A stretch of DNA of 64,000 bases. Source: an uncultured Collinsella sp. (lineage in GTDB: Bacteria; Actinomycetota; Coriobacteriia; Coriobacteriales; Coriobacteriaceae). Below the pieces are notes generated by a model. That model did no database searches. It was given only the letters and a program-made list of their open reading frames with translations, and had not been told where the DNA came from. The number at the start of each line of letters is the position of its first letter. Position 1 is the stretch's first letter. Position numbers and translations under genes: made by a program. Location of the stretch: NCBI GenBank assembly GCA_944321445.1, contig CALULJ010000005.1, positions 1-64,000 on the forward strand. The letters run 5' to 3'. Below, piece by piece: positions 9,489 through 16,931 of this stretch.

Positions 9489-9809
9489 TTGCTTGCGTTT
9501 ATGAAGAGAGTTTCCGAGGATACGGAGCTCAGGGCGCAGGTCGATGGCCTCAAGGGTCTCGGGCCTGAGGACATGGCCGCTCGCGCCGCTGCGATTGCCC
9601 AAGATGCGGGCTTCGAGCTTTCGTCCGAGGATTTCATGGCTGAATTCGATGAACCGGGTGCATGCGAACTCGATGAGCGCGAGCTTTCTGCTGTCGGCGG
9701 CGGGGAAGGCGGCCATGCGGCGGAAGGCTGCATATGTGTCATCTCCGGCGTACATGGTGATTCCATCTACTACTGCGTTTGCCTTGCCGGCGGCCAGGGA
9801 ACGCTCTAG
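9489..9809 (+). CDS. Nif11-type leader peptide, putative RiPP precursor
   Basis: The 106-residue product looks like a Nif11-class leader fused to a short core peptide. Residues 1-60 match the leader pattern (FMKRVSEDTELRAQV..., AAIAQDAGFELSSEDF). This is followed by an acidic stretch and ELSAVGGG, a double-glycine-type cleavage site near residue 72. The roughly 35-residue core is Gly-rich and has two CxC motifs (CIC near 81 and CVC near 95). TTG 9489 is the first conventional start, but its ribosome site is distant. An ATT at 9477 sits six bases after GGGGAG and would add INDT, giving a more typical leader start. No LanM, YcaO or peptidase-transporter gene is visible nearby; the next gene is KamA-like. 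Confidence 0.72.
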   Translation: MLAFMKRVSEDTELRAQVDGLKGLGPEDMAARAAAIAQDAGFELSSEDFMAEFDEPGACELDERELSAVGGGEGGHAAEGCICVISGVHGDSIYYCVCLAGGQGTL

Positions 9810-9965
9810 CGTCGCGGCTCTGCATGTCCGCTTCATCCGGTTGCAGCCCAAATACGACCACACAGCGGGAGAAACGCATAAAGAACAGCCAATGCTGGTA
9901 TCTATAAAACCATACCGGGACACGGTTCGCGGGCACCCCGAACGGGATGTCCGCTTCTTGCGAGA

Positions 9966-10016
9966 AACGGGCGCGTCGCCCGTTCCCGCGTGAACGTAGG
10001 GGCGCCGTTTCGGCGC
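9966..10016 (+). other. two hairpins in the leader of the KamA-like gene
   Basis: AACGGGCG/CGCCCGTT forms a perfect 8-bp stem (9966-9984), and GCGCCG/CGGCGC forms a second (10002-10016). Neither has a T run, so they look like 5' UTR structure, or weak terminators of the peptide gene, rather than a strong terminator. The remaining 9810-9965 stretch holds no recognised gene. Confidence 0.45.
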
Positions 10017-10065
10017 GCTTCCCGTGGGTTGCGCGCCCCGGCGGAATTCGAATCGAGGTCTTGCA

Positions 10066-11157
10066 ATGAGTCGTTGGCAGAAACTTCTGGATGAAAGCTA
10101 TCGCACCCTATCTGACCTGAAAGAGCCTCTGGGGCTCAGCGACGAGCGCTATGCCGAGCTCGCTCCCTTCGAGGAGCGCTATCCTGTGCTCGTTACCCCG
10201 TACTACCTGCGGCTCATGAACAAGCTCGACGCGGACGACCCCATCAAGAAGATGATCGTGCCCGACCTGACCCTTCCGGCCGCCATCGACGCCAAGGCGC
10301 AGGAGAACACCGAGTCGGTGATACAGGGCGGTCAGCACAAGTACCAGAAGTCGGTGCTCATCATCTCCAACAACCATGCCCTCGGCTACGCGCGCCACTG
10401 CTATCGTCGCGACTTCGCGCGTCTCGATGAGGACGAGGCGTCGCTCCGTATCCCCAAGCTCGCGGAGTACATCGGCGACCATCCCGAGATCGATAACATC
10501 TCGGTGTCCGGCGGCGATGCGTTCCTGAACTCCAACGATCGCATCGGCGAGTACCTCAAGGCGTTCGCGTTCCTGCCGAACGTGGACTACATCCGCTTCA
10601 CCACGAGCGTGCCCGCAACCTTCCCGCAGCGCATCACCGAGGACGACGGCGAGCTGCTGAAGCTCCTGTCGCGCTACGCGAAGGCAAAGGCCATCATCAT
10701 CGTCACGCAGTTCAACCATCCGCGCGAGATCACCGAGGACGCCTACACCGCGGTGCGCCTGCTGCGCGAGGCGGGCTGCACGGTGCGCAACGAGGGCGTG
10801 CTGCTGCGCGGCGTGAACGATGACGCCGAGACGCTGCGCGAGCTCATGACGGGGCTCGTGTCCATCGGCGTGGTGCCGTACTACCTGTACCAGTGCCGCG
10901 TTCCCGTTGGGTTCGAGGACCATCTGCAGGTCCCGCTCGCCGAGGGCATCCGCATCGTCGGCGACGCGAAGGCGCAGATGAGCGGCATGGCCAACAGCTT
11001 CCGCTACATCATGAGCCACCGTTTGGGCAAGGTGCAGATGGTCGGCTTCATCGACGACGGTCGTGCCGCCTTCAAGGTGCACAGCGCCCGCGACGAGAAG
11101 TACCAGGGCCGCATCTTCTTCGAGCAGCTCGCCGAAGATCAGGTCTGGCTCGACTAG
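10066..11157 (+). CDS. KamA (lysine 2,3-aminomutase)-like protein lacking the radical-SAM cysteine motif
   Basis: Over its 363 residues this follows KamA/EpmB radical-SAM aminomutases: YQKSVLIISNN..., SGGDAFLNSND (the GGD motif), RITEDD, QFNHPREIT, LLRGVNDD and YYLYQCRVPVGF. In KamA the CxxxCxxC motif binds the [4Fe-4S]-SAM cluster. Here the aligned positions read A105-LGY-A109-RH-C112: two of three cysteines are alanine (codons gcc and gcg), while the flanking RHCYRR is kept. Classical radical-SAM chemistry is therefore unlikely. ATG 10066 was chosen because GAGG precedes it by 7 bases. No frame disruption is seen, so the gene looks maintained. The function is unknown; a role with the upstream Nif11 peptide is speculative. 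Confidence 0.85.
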   Translation: MSRWQKLLDESYRTLSDLKEPLGLSDERYAELAPFEERYPVLVTPYYLRLMNKLDADDPIKKMIVPDLTLPAAIDAKAQENTESVIQGGQHKYQKSVLIISNNHALGYARHCYRRDFARLDEDEASLRIPKLAEYIGDHPEIDNISVSGGDAFLNSNDRIGEYLKAFAFLPNVDYIRFTTSVPATFPQRITEDDGELLKLLSRYAKAKAIIIVTQFNHPREITEDAYTAVRLLREAGCTVRNEGVLLRGVNDDAETLRELMTGLVSIGVVPYYLYQCRVPVGFEDHLQVPLAEGIRIVGDAKAQMSGMANSFRYIMSHRLGKVQMVGFIDDGRAAFKVHSARDEKYQGRIFFEQLAEDQVWLD

Positions 11158-11183
11158 CCTATCGTCGATATCAACGTTCGCTG

Positions 11184-11212
11184 CGAGGGGACGCCATCAT
11201 GGCGTCCCCTCG
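11184..11212 (+). terminator. long hairpin after the KamA-like gene
   Basis: CGAGGGGACGCC pairs perfectly with GGCGTCCCCTCG around an ATCAT loop. No T run follows (CACATAT), so termination is plausible but not certain. A diverged copy lies at 12006-12034, just past hicB. Confidence 0.6.
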
Positions 11213-11297
11213 TCACATATGCGACGCTTTGCGACGCGTCCTTGTAAAGGGAGATGACTTAGTCGATTTATACGCATTAATCGAGTTAAGTCTCCTG

Positions 11298-11326
11298 TTG
11301 ATAATACCTATAAACTGAGTTAAGAT
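11298..11326 (+). promoter_or_regulatory. promoter and candidate operator of the hicAB-like operon
   Basis: -35 TTGATA (11298-11303), a 17-base spacer and -10 TAAGAT (11321-11326). The octamer GAGTTAAG occurs twice, at 11283-11290 and 11317-11324, bracketing the promoter, and could be the operator for the HTH-bearing HicB antitoxin. The promoter elements are seen; the operator role is inferred. Confidence 0.65.
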
Positions 11327-11347
11327 ATCAATGACGAAAGGAGCGCG

Positions 11348-11521
11348 ATGGTCAAGAGGAAAGAGGTGACCGATTTTCTCAGGAGAGGCGGCCTTTGGCC
11401 CACTGGCGGAACGAACCATGAGCACTGGACAGACGGAGTTCATTTCACGCAGGTTCCGCGCCACAAAGAGATATCCAATCAGCTTTTCGAGAAGATTAAG
11501 AAACAAGCGGGATTGAAATAG
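11348..11521 (+). CDS. hicA: HicA-type mRNA interferase toxin
   Basis: This 57-residue basic protein (start MVKRKEVTDFLRRGG) has the HicA dsRBD-like pattern, with the catalytic-histidine region GGTNHEHWTDG near residues 20-30 and a basic tail (EKIKKQAGLK). HicA cleaves mRNA and tmRNA when free of its antitoxin. ATG 11348 is preceded by AAAGGAGCGC. The gene is followed after 41 bases by the HicB-like antitoxin, the usual toxin-first order. The residue context differs from the textbook GSHH, so the assignment rests on size, motif and partner. Confidence 0.75.
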   Translation: MVKRKEVTDFLRRGGLWPTGGTNHEHWTDGVHFTQVPRHKEISNQLFEKIKKQAGLK

Positions 11522-11562
11522 ATTCGATTCTTGGAGCATCGCACGTCATAGAGGAGCCTTAT

Positions 11563-11997
11563 ATGTTCGTTATGCAGGAGTTTGAGCTGTTCGAGGAGGA
11601 CGGATTCGTCCTCGCACTCCCGTTTGATCTCGAAGGCGGAACGCAAGGGGAATCGTTCGAGGACGCGGCAGAGATGGCTGCGGACTGGCTCAAGTGCACG
11701 GCGGAGGACTGGTTGATTCACGGCGTCGAGCCTCCTAAGCCTACCTTCGGCAACGAGCCAGAGCGTGGGGGTCGCGTCATTCTCATCGGCGTTGACGTAT
11801 CGCTTGCCTCCATTCCTACGGTGTCTGCGAGTGAGGCCGCTACCAGGCTCGGTGTTTCCCGGCCACGCGTGACGCAAATGCTCGCCTCCGGTGCCCTTGT
11901 CGGCTGGCGCGATGGCCGCAACACCCGCGTGACCATCGACTCAGTCAACGCCCGGCTGGAGTATCGCGATTACGAAAAGGAAATGGCCACGGCATAG
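11563..11997 (+). CDS. hicB: HicB-type antitoxin with C-terminal DNA-binding domain
   Basis: The 144-residue product has a HicB partial RNase H-like fold at the N-terminus (FELFEEDGFVLALPFDLEGG, then ESFEDAAEMAADWL, near 6-46). From about residue 86 it has an excisionase-like helix-turn-helix (VSASEAATRLGVSRPRVTQMLASGAL) followed by a wing (GWRDGRNTRVTIDSV). HicB antitoxins neutralise HicA and repress their own promoter. GAGGAG lies 9 bases before ATG 11563. The HTH resembles the MerR/Xis type used by several hicB families. It pairs with the upstream 57-residue toxin gene. Confidence 0.8.
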   Translation: MFVMQEFELFEEDGFVLALPFDLEGGTQGESFEDAAEMAADWLKCTAEDWLIHGVEPPKPTFGNEPERGGRVILIGVDVSLASIPTVSASEAATRLGVSRPRVTQMLASGALVGWRDGRNTRVTIDSVNARLEYRDYEKEMATA

Positions 11998-12005
11998 ATT
12001 GTTGG

Positions 12006-12034
12006 CGAGGGGACGTCATCACGGCGCTCCCTCG
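12006..12034 (+). terminator. imperfect hairpin after hicB
   Basis: CGAGGGGACGTC pairs with GGCGCTCCCTCG with one mismatch and G-U pairs. It shares GCGAGGGGACG-CATCA-GGCG and the following TCGTC with the hairpin at 11184-11212, so the toxin-antitoxin pair is bracketed by two copies of one sequence. Confidence 0.55.
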
Positions 12035-12133
12035 TCGTTTGCCGGGAAATCCCGGCGTACCGCCGTTTGCGGCAGATTGTATGCAGCTGACGAAAACTTT
12101 TATTCAGTCAGGCTTCTTTGTTGTAAGGGCGGC

Positions 12134-12306
12134 TATACTGAACCGTAACCTTTAAGCGCGTACGAGATACGGCAAGGGACGACATACAGCTGATTCGCAG
12201 CTTCTTCTTGTGGGTGTCTCGCCGCGCGCGGTTGGGCATCTATTTTTTTGGCGCGCGGCTCAGGCGCACCCGTGCCGGGCGCCGTGTCACCGAAGGAAGG
12301 AGCTTG
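12134..12306 (+). promoter_or_regulatory. promoter and structured leader of the pyr operon
   Basis: A -10 TATACT lies at 12134-12139 (the -35 is weak). The leader of about 160 bases has a small stem AGCTG/CAGCT followed by TTCTTCTT (12187-12208), a 9-bp inverted repeat GCCGCGCGC (12221-12229) / GCGCGCGGC (12251-12259) whose loop holds a T7 run, and a hairpin just before the ribosome site (12263-12283). This suggests attenuation or translational control by PyrR, but I do not see the canonical PyrR-binding CCAGAGAGG sequence. 11998-12133 otherwise holds only the hairpin above. Confidence 0.55.
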
Positions 12307-12891
12307 ATGAGCACGTCTTCACCCAAGGCCGTCATCATGGACGAGGCTTCGGTCTCGCGCGCGATCACCCGCATCGCTCACGAGATCCTCGAGCGCAACG
12401 AGGGCTGCGAGAACCTTGCCATCGTGGGCATCGTCACCCGCGGCGATCTGCTCGCCAAGGAGCTCGTGGACTGTATCAAGGACATCGAAGGGGTGGAGGT
12501 GCCGCTGGGAAGCCTGGACATCAGCTTCTATCGCGACGACTTCCTGACTCACTTCTCGCCCGAGGTCCACGCGACCAACATCCCGTTCGACGTGGACGGC
12601 AAGCGCATCGTGCTGGTCGATGACATCCTCTACACGGGCCGCACCATCCGCTGCGCCCTCGACGCCATCATGGACCTGGGCCGTCCCAGCCGCATCGAGC
12701 TCGCCGTGCTGGTCGACCGCGGCCATCGCGAGCTGCCCATCTGCCCGGATTTTGTGGGCAAGAACGTTCCCTCGTCGCACGAGGAGAACGTGCGTCTGTA
12801 CCTCAAGGAAGTCGACGGTCGCACGGCGGTCGAGATCACGGAAATCGAGGCCGGCGCCCACGTGGGCTCCGCGCCGCTGGGAGGTGAGTAG
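12307..12891 (+). CDS. pyrR: bifunctional pyr operon regulator / uracil phosphoribosyltransferase
   Basis: PyrR senses UMP and controls pyrimidine gene expression by binding leader RNA; it usually also has uracil phosphoribosyltransferase activity. The 194-residue product has the PRTase fold with the PRPP loop VLVDDILYTGRTIRCALDAI (about 101-120). A long upstream in-frame extension is rejected because ATG 12307 is preceded by GAAGGAAGGAG and gives the family length. It is the first gene of pyrRBCKDF, and its RNA target is presumably the structured leader just upstream. Confidence 0.94.
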   Translation: MSTSSPKAVIMDEASVSRAITRIAHEILERNEGCENLAIVGIVTRGDLLAKELVDCIKDIEGVEVPLGSLDISFYRDDFLTHFSPEVHATNIPFDVDGKRIVLVDDILYTGRTIRCALDAIMDLGRPSRIELAVLVDRGHRELPICPDFVGKNVPSSHEENVRLYLKEVDGRTAVEITEIEAGAHVGSAPLGGE

Positions 12892-12896
12892 CCGCT

Positions 12897-13841
12897 ATGG
12901 CCTTCAACCATAAGCATCTGATCGATATCAGGGAGTACTCCGATACCGATCTTATGACCATCCTCGAGACCGCCAAGGCGTTCTCGCAGGTCAACGAGCG
13001 TTCGATTAAGAAGGTTCCCACGCTCAAGGGCAAGACGATCGTCAACATGTTCAACGAGCCCTCCACGCGCACCCGCAGCTCCTTCGAGCTCGCCGAGAAG
13101 CGCCTTTCCGCCGACACCCTCAACTTCGGCGGCTCCTCGACCTCCACAGTCAAGGGCGAGAGCCTCATCGACACCGTGATGACGCTCAACTCCTACAAGA
13201 TTGACATGGTCGTCATCCGCGACAAGCACGCCGGCGCCCCCTACATCGTCACGCAGAGCTCGCCGGTTTCGGTCATCGACGCCGGCGACGGCAAGCACGG
13301 CCATCCCACGCAGGCGCTGCTCGATCTGTACTCCATTTGGGAGCGCAAGGGGAGCTTCGAGGGCCTGAAGGTGGGCATCGTGGGCGACATCGCGCACTCC
13401 CGCGTGTGCGGCTCGCTCATCCCCGCGCTCAAGATCATGGGCGCCGAGGTCACCATCATCGCCCCGGGCACGCTCATCCCCGCGCGTCCGGACGTGCTGG
13501 GCGCCGATCGCGTGAGCTACTGCTTGGACGATGTCCTGCCCGAGCTCGACGTGGTCTACATGCTGCGCATCCAGCGCGAGCGCCTCGAGGGAGCGCCGTT
13601 CCCCAGCCTGCGCGAGTACCATGAGCTGTTCGGCCTCACCAAGAAGCGCGAGCACCTCATGAAGCCCGACGCCATCATCTGCCACCCCGGCCCCATCAAC
13701 CGCGGTGTGGAGTTCGATTCCTACATGGCCGACCACCCCGAGCGCTCGGTCATCCTCGACCAGGTCTACGCCGGCATCTGCGTGCGCATGGCCGCCCTGT
13801 ATCTGCTGCTTGGAGGTGCCGATAATGGCCTTGCTTCTTAA
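12897..13841 (+). CDS. pyrB: aspartate carbamoyltransferase, catalytic chain
   Basis: PyrB catalyses carbamoyl phosphate + aspartate to carbamoyl aspartate, the committed step of UMP synthesis. The 314-residue product has the carbamoyl-phosphate site EPSTRTRSSFE near 53-63, the GGSSTSTVKGES loop, the GDGKHGHPTQALLDLY motif near 128, and the C-terminal HPGPINRGVE. Five bases separate it from pyrR, and its 3' end overlaps the pyrC start by 17 bases. No pyrI regulatory chain is present here, as expected for a PyrR-controlled bacterial system. Confidence 0.96.
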   Translation: MAFNHKHLIDIREYSDTDLMTILETAKAFSQVNERSIKKVPTLKGKTIVNMFNEPSTRTRSSFELAEKRLSADTLNFGGSSTSTVKGESLIDTVMTLNSYKIDMVVIRDKHAGAPYIVTQSSPVSVIDAGDGKHGHPTQALLDLYSIWERKGSFEGLKVGIVGDIAHSRVCGSLIPALKIMGAEVTIIAPGTLIPARPDVLGADRVSYCLDDVLPELDVVYMLRIQRERLEGAPFPSLREYHELFGLTKKREHLMKPDAIICHPGPINRGVEFDSYMADHPERSVILDQVYAGICVRMAALYLLLGGADNGLAS

Positions 13842-15114
13842 GAACGCCCACATCGTCGACCCGTCCGTCAACCTTGACGGCGTGGCCGACGTCGCGATCG
13901 TCGACGGCCGCATCGAGGCCGTGGGGGAGAACCTTACCCTCGACGGCGCCGAGGTCATCGACCTTACCGGCAAGTATCTCGTGCCCGGCCTCGTGGACAT
14001 GCACGTGCACCTGCGCGACCCGGGTCTGGAGCACAAGGAGGACATCGAGAGCGGCACGCGCGCTGCCGCCCGCGGCGGCTTCACCGGCGTGTGCTCGATG
14101 CCCAACACCAAGCCCGTGACCGATAACGGCGTGACCATCGAGTACGTGAAGTCCGTCGCCGCATCCTGCGGCCACTGCCGCGTGTACCCGTCCGGCGCCA
14201 TCACCAAGGGCCTCAAGGGCGAGATCATCTCCGAGATGGGCGACATGGTCGCGCACGGCTGCGTAGCCTTCACCGATGACGGCCACGGCGTCCAGGGCGC
14301 CGGCATGCTGCGCCGCGCCATGGACTACGGCAAGATGTTCGGCAAGGTCTTCATGAGCCACTGCCAGGACGAGGACCTCGTGGGCGAGGGCCAGGTGAAC
14401 GAGGGCGTGGTCTCCACGCGCCTGGGCCTTCTGGGCTGGCCCGCCGAGGGCGAGGAGCTCCAGATCCAGCGCGACATCATGATCGCGCGCCTCACCGGGG
14501 CCAAGCTGCACATCCAGCACATCTCCACCGCGTGCGGCCTGGACATGGTGCGCGCCGCCAAGGCCGAGGGCCTGCCCGTCACCTGCGAGGCGACCCCGCA
14601 CCATATGTTCCTCACCGAGGATGACATCACCGAGACCTACGACACCAACCTCAAGGTCAACCCGCCACTGCGCACGGCCGATGACGCCGCCGCCATCCGC
14701 GCCGGCGTGGCCGACGGCACGGTGGACGCCATCGTGACCGATCACGCCCCTCACGCCGACTGGGAGAAGTCCCGCGAGTTCGAGCTCGCGCCGTTCGGCA
14801 TGATCGGCCTCGAGACCTCCCTTGCGCTCGTGAACACGCACCTGGTGAAGACCGGCCAGATCAGCTACCAGCGCATGGTCGAGCTCATGGCCATCGCGCC
14901 GCGCCAGATTCTGGGCGTCGACCAGGTGAAGATCGAGGCGGGCTCCGTCGCCGATATCACCGTGTTCGACCCCGAGGTCCGCTGGACGGTGGGCGAGGAC
15001 GGCTTCGAGTCGCGCTCCCAGAACAGCGGCTTCAAGGGAGCCGAGGTATGCGGCCGCGCGACCGATGTGTTCGTGGGCGGCGTGCCCACGCTGCGCGACG
15101 GCGTCGTCTGCTAA
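13825..15114 (+). CDS. pyrC: dihydroorotase
   Basis: PyrC cyclises carbamoyl aspartate to dihydroorotate. The 429-residue length and motifs fit the class I (long, bacterial PyrC/amidohydrolase) type: zinc ligands in DMHVHLRDPG near 58-67, SMPNTKP near 91, further metal His in HIQHIST near 230, and catalytic Asp in VTDHAPH near 303. The start is ATG 13825, with GGAGG 9 bases upstream inside the pyrB end; the in-frame extension to 13705 merely reads through pyrB. The next gene is 102 bases away, the largest gap in the operon. Confidence 0.95.
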   Translation: MALLLKNAHIVDPSVNLDGVADVAIVDGRIEAVGENLTLDGAEVIDLTGKYLVPGLVDMHVHLRDPGLEHKEDIESGTRAAARGGFTGVCSMPNTKPVTDNGVTIEYVKSVAASCGHCRVYPSGAITKGLKGEIISEMGDMVAHGCVAFTDDGHGVQGAGMLRRAMDYGKMFGKVFMSHCQDEDLVGEGQVNEGVVSTRLGLLGWPAEGEELQIQRDIMIARLTGAKLHIQHISTACGLDMVRAAKAEGLPVTCEATPHHMFLTEDDITETYDTNLKVNPPLRTADDAAAIRAGVADGTVDAIVTDHAPHADWEKSREFELAPFGMIGLETSLALVNTHLVKTGQISYQRMVELMAIAPRQILGVDQVKIEAGSVADITVFDPEVRWTVGEDGFESRSQNSGFKGAEVCGRATDVFVGGVPTLRDGVVC

Positions 15115-15132
15115 CATTCAACCCGTGAGATC

Positions 15133-15176
15133 GCGGGCCGCATGCCTCCTTGGGTATAAGGACGGCGGCGGCCCGC
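15133..15176 (+). other. intra-operon hairpin between pyrC and pyrK
   Basis: GCGGGCCGC (15133-15141) is perfectly complementary to GCGGCCCGC (15168-15176) around a 26-base loop. The downstream CCGCTTATTTCC is only weakly T-rich. It may reduce read-through or be a processing site; pyrK follows at 15217. Confidence 0.5.
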
Positions 15177-15216
15177 CCGCTTATTTCCGTGCAACGTCAA
15201 AGGAGAGGATTCGCAT

Positions 15217-16011
15217 ATGCCCCAGCCTTCTTCCGCGCGCCTGCATGAGTTTCGCATCGTATCGAACGACAAGATTGCGCAAGACATCTTCTCGCTCGTC
15301 ATCGAGGCTCCGCAGCTCGCGAAAACCATCAAGCCCGGTCAGTTCATGAATTTCGAGGTGCCCGGCAACGCCATGAGCCTGCTGCGCATCCCGCTGTCCT
15401 TTGCCCGCGCCGACGCGGACGCCGGCACGGTTGAGATTTGGTACGCCGTGGTGGGCGATGGCACGGAGCGCCTCTCGCGCATGAAGCCCGGCGACACCTC
15501 GACGGTGCTGGGTCCCGGCGGCAAGGGCTGGGGCGTGCCTGCTGAGTGCTCCCGCGCGCTTCTGGTGGGCGGCGGCATCGGTGTTCCGCCCCTGGTCCCG
15601 CTTGCGGCAGAGCTCGCCCGCGCGGGCATTCCCTTCGACGTGTGCCTGGGCGCGAAGACCGCCAGCGAGCTGGTGGGCGAAAGCGAACTCGACGCCCTGG
15701 GTGCGCAGACCCTGTCCGTCGCGACCGATGACGGCACCGAGGGCCACTGCGGCTTCGTGACCGATTTGGCGGCCGAGCTTCTGCAGCAGGGCGGCTACGA
15801 CTACGTGGCGACCTGCGGCCCCGGCGTCATGATGCAAAAGGTCGCCGAGGCGGCGCTCGCTGCCGGTGCGTACTGCGAGGCGTCGCTGGAGCGCATGATG
15901 AGCTGCGGCTTCGGTGCCTGCAGCACCTGCAACGTGGAAACAACCGAAGGCATGAAGGGCGCCTGCATGTGCGGCCCGGTCTTCGACGCATCGAAGGTGG
16001 TGGTCTGGTGA
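15217..16011 (+). CDS. pyrK: dihydroorotate dehydrogenase electron transfer subunit
   Basis: PyrK carries FAD and a [2Fe-2S] cluster and passes electrons from dihydroorotate (via PyrD FMN) to NAD. The 264-residue product has the flavin-binding RIPLSFAR motif near 59-66, the NAD-binding segment LLVGGGIGVPPLVPLA near 111-126, and a C-terminal cysteine cluster (SCGFGACSTCNVET...GACMCGPVF, about 229-256) that ligates the iron-sulphur centre. AAAGGAGAGG precedes ATG 15217. The stop overlaps the pyrD start, as expected for subunits made in equal amounts. Confidence 0.95.
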   Translation: MPQPSSARLHEFRIVSNDKIAQDIFSLVIEAPQLAKTIKPGQFMNFEVPGNAMSLLRIPLSFARADADAGTVEIWYAVVGDGTERLSRMKPGDTSTVLGPGGKGWGVPAECSRALLVGGGIGVPPLVPLAAELARAGIPFDVCLGAKTASELVGESELDALGAQTLSVATDDGTEGHCGFVTDLAAELLQQGGYDYVATCGPGVMMQKVAEAALAAGAYCEASLERMMSCGFGACSTCNVETTEGMKGACMCGPVFDASKVVVW

Positions 16012-16931
16012 GCCAGGTGAGCATGGCCGTCGACTTCGGCGGCATCAAGATGAAGAACCCCATCAACACCGCGGCCGGCACGTTTGGCCAGGGGTGGCAG
16101 TTCGAGCCGTTCATCGACGTCTCGGAGCTGGGCGCCATCACCACCAAGGGGTGCGCCGCCGAGCCCTGGCCCGGCAACCCCGCGCCCCGCATGTGCGAGA
16201 TCCCCGGCGGCATGATGAACTCCGTGGGCCTGCAGAATCCCGGCGTGCGTGGTTTTGCCGAGGAGTCCGGTGAGTACCTGGCCGACCTCACGGCCAAGGG
16301 CACGCAGGTCATCTGTCAGGTCGCCGGCCACTCCACCGAGGAGTACGTCCGCGCGCTCGAGCTGTTCTGTGAGCTGTGCCCCTGGGCCGCTGGCTTCGAG
16401 ATCAACGTGAGCTGCCCCAACATCGCTGCGGGCGGCGCTGCGTGCGGCTCCACGCCCGAGGGCGCGGCCGAGGTCATGCGCGCGTGCCGCAAGGTCACGG
16501 ACAAGCCTCTCGTCGTCAAGATGGCCCCGGTGCGCGTGGCCGAGATCGCGCGCGCCCTCGAGGCCGAGGGCGCCGACGGCCTTTCGGTCATCAACTCCAT
16601 CTCCGGTATGGCGATCGACGTCCACACGCGCCGCTCGCGCCTGTCCAAGCCCACGGGCGGTATGTCCGGCCCGCTGTGCCACCACATCGCCGTGCGCATG
16701 GTGTGGGAGGTCGCCAATGCGGTGAAGATCCCGGTGAACGGCGTCGGCGGCGTCATGACCGGCGAGGATGCCGCGGAGTTCATCCTGGCGGGCGCCACCT
16801 GCGTGTCGGTGGGTATGGCCAACTTCGCCGACCCCACCGCATCGGTGCGCATCCTGCACGAGCTCGAGGCCTGGGCCGAGAGCCAGGGGGTTTCCGACAT
16901 CAACGAGCTGAGGGGAGCCGTCATATGCTAG
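16008..16931 (+). CDS. pyrD: dihydroorotate dehydrogenase, class 1B catalytic subunit
   Basis: PyrD oxidises dihydroorotate to orotate with FMN. Pairing with pyrK identifies the NAD-linked class 1B enzyme. Motifs in the 307-residue product: GIKMKNPINTAAGTFG near 12, the substrate-loop region GLQNPGV near 79, the class 1B INVSCPN segment holding the catalytic Cys region near 132-140, and the phosphate-binding GVGGVMTGEDAAEF near 246. GTG 16008 overlaps the pyrK stop (GTGA); GTG 16017 and ATG 16023 are alternatives only a few residues shorter. It overlaps pyrF by 7 bases. Confidence 0.93.
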   Translation: MSQVSMAVDFGGIKMKNPINTAAGTFGQGWQFEPFIDVSELGAITTKGCAAEPWPGNPAPRMCEIPGGMMNSVGLQNPGVRGFAEESGEYLADLTAKGTQVICQVAGHSTEEYVRALELFCELCPWAAGFEINVSCPNIAAGGAACGSTPEGAAEVMRACRKVTDKPLVVKMAPVRVAEIARALEAEGADGLSVINSISGMAIDVHTRRSRLSKPTGGMSGPLCHHIAVRMVWEVANAVKIPVNGVGGVMTGEDAAEFILAGATCVSVGMANFADPTASVRILHELEAWAESQGVSDINELRGAVIC

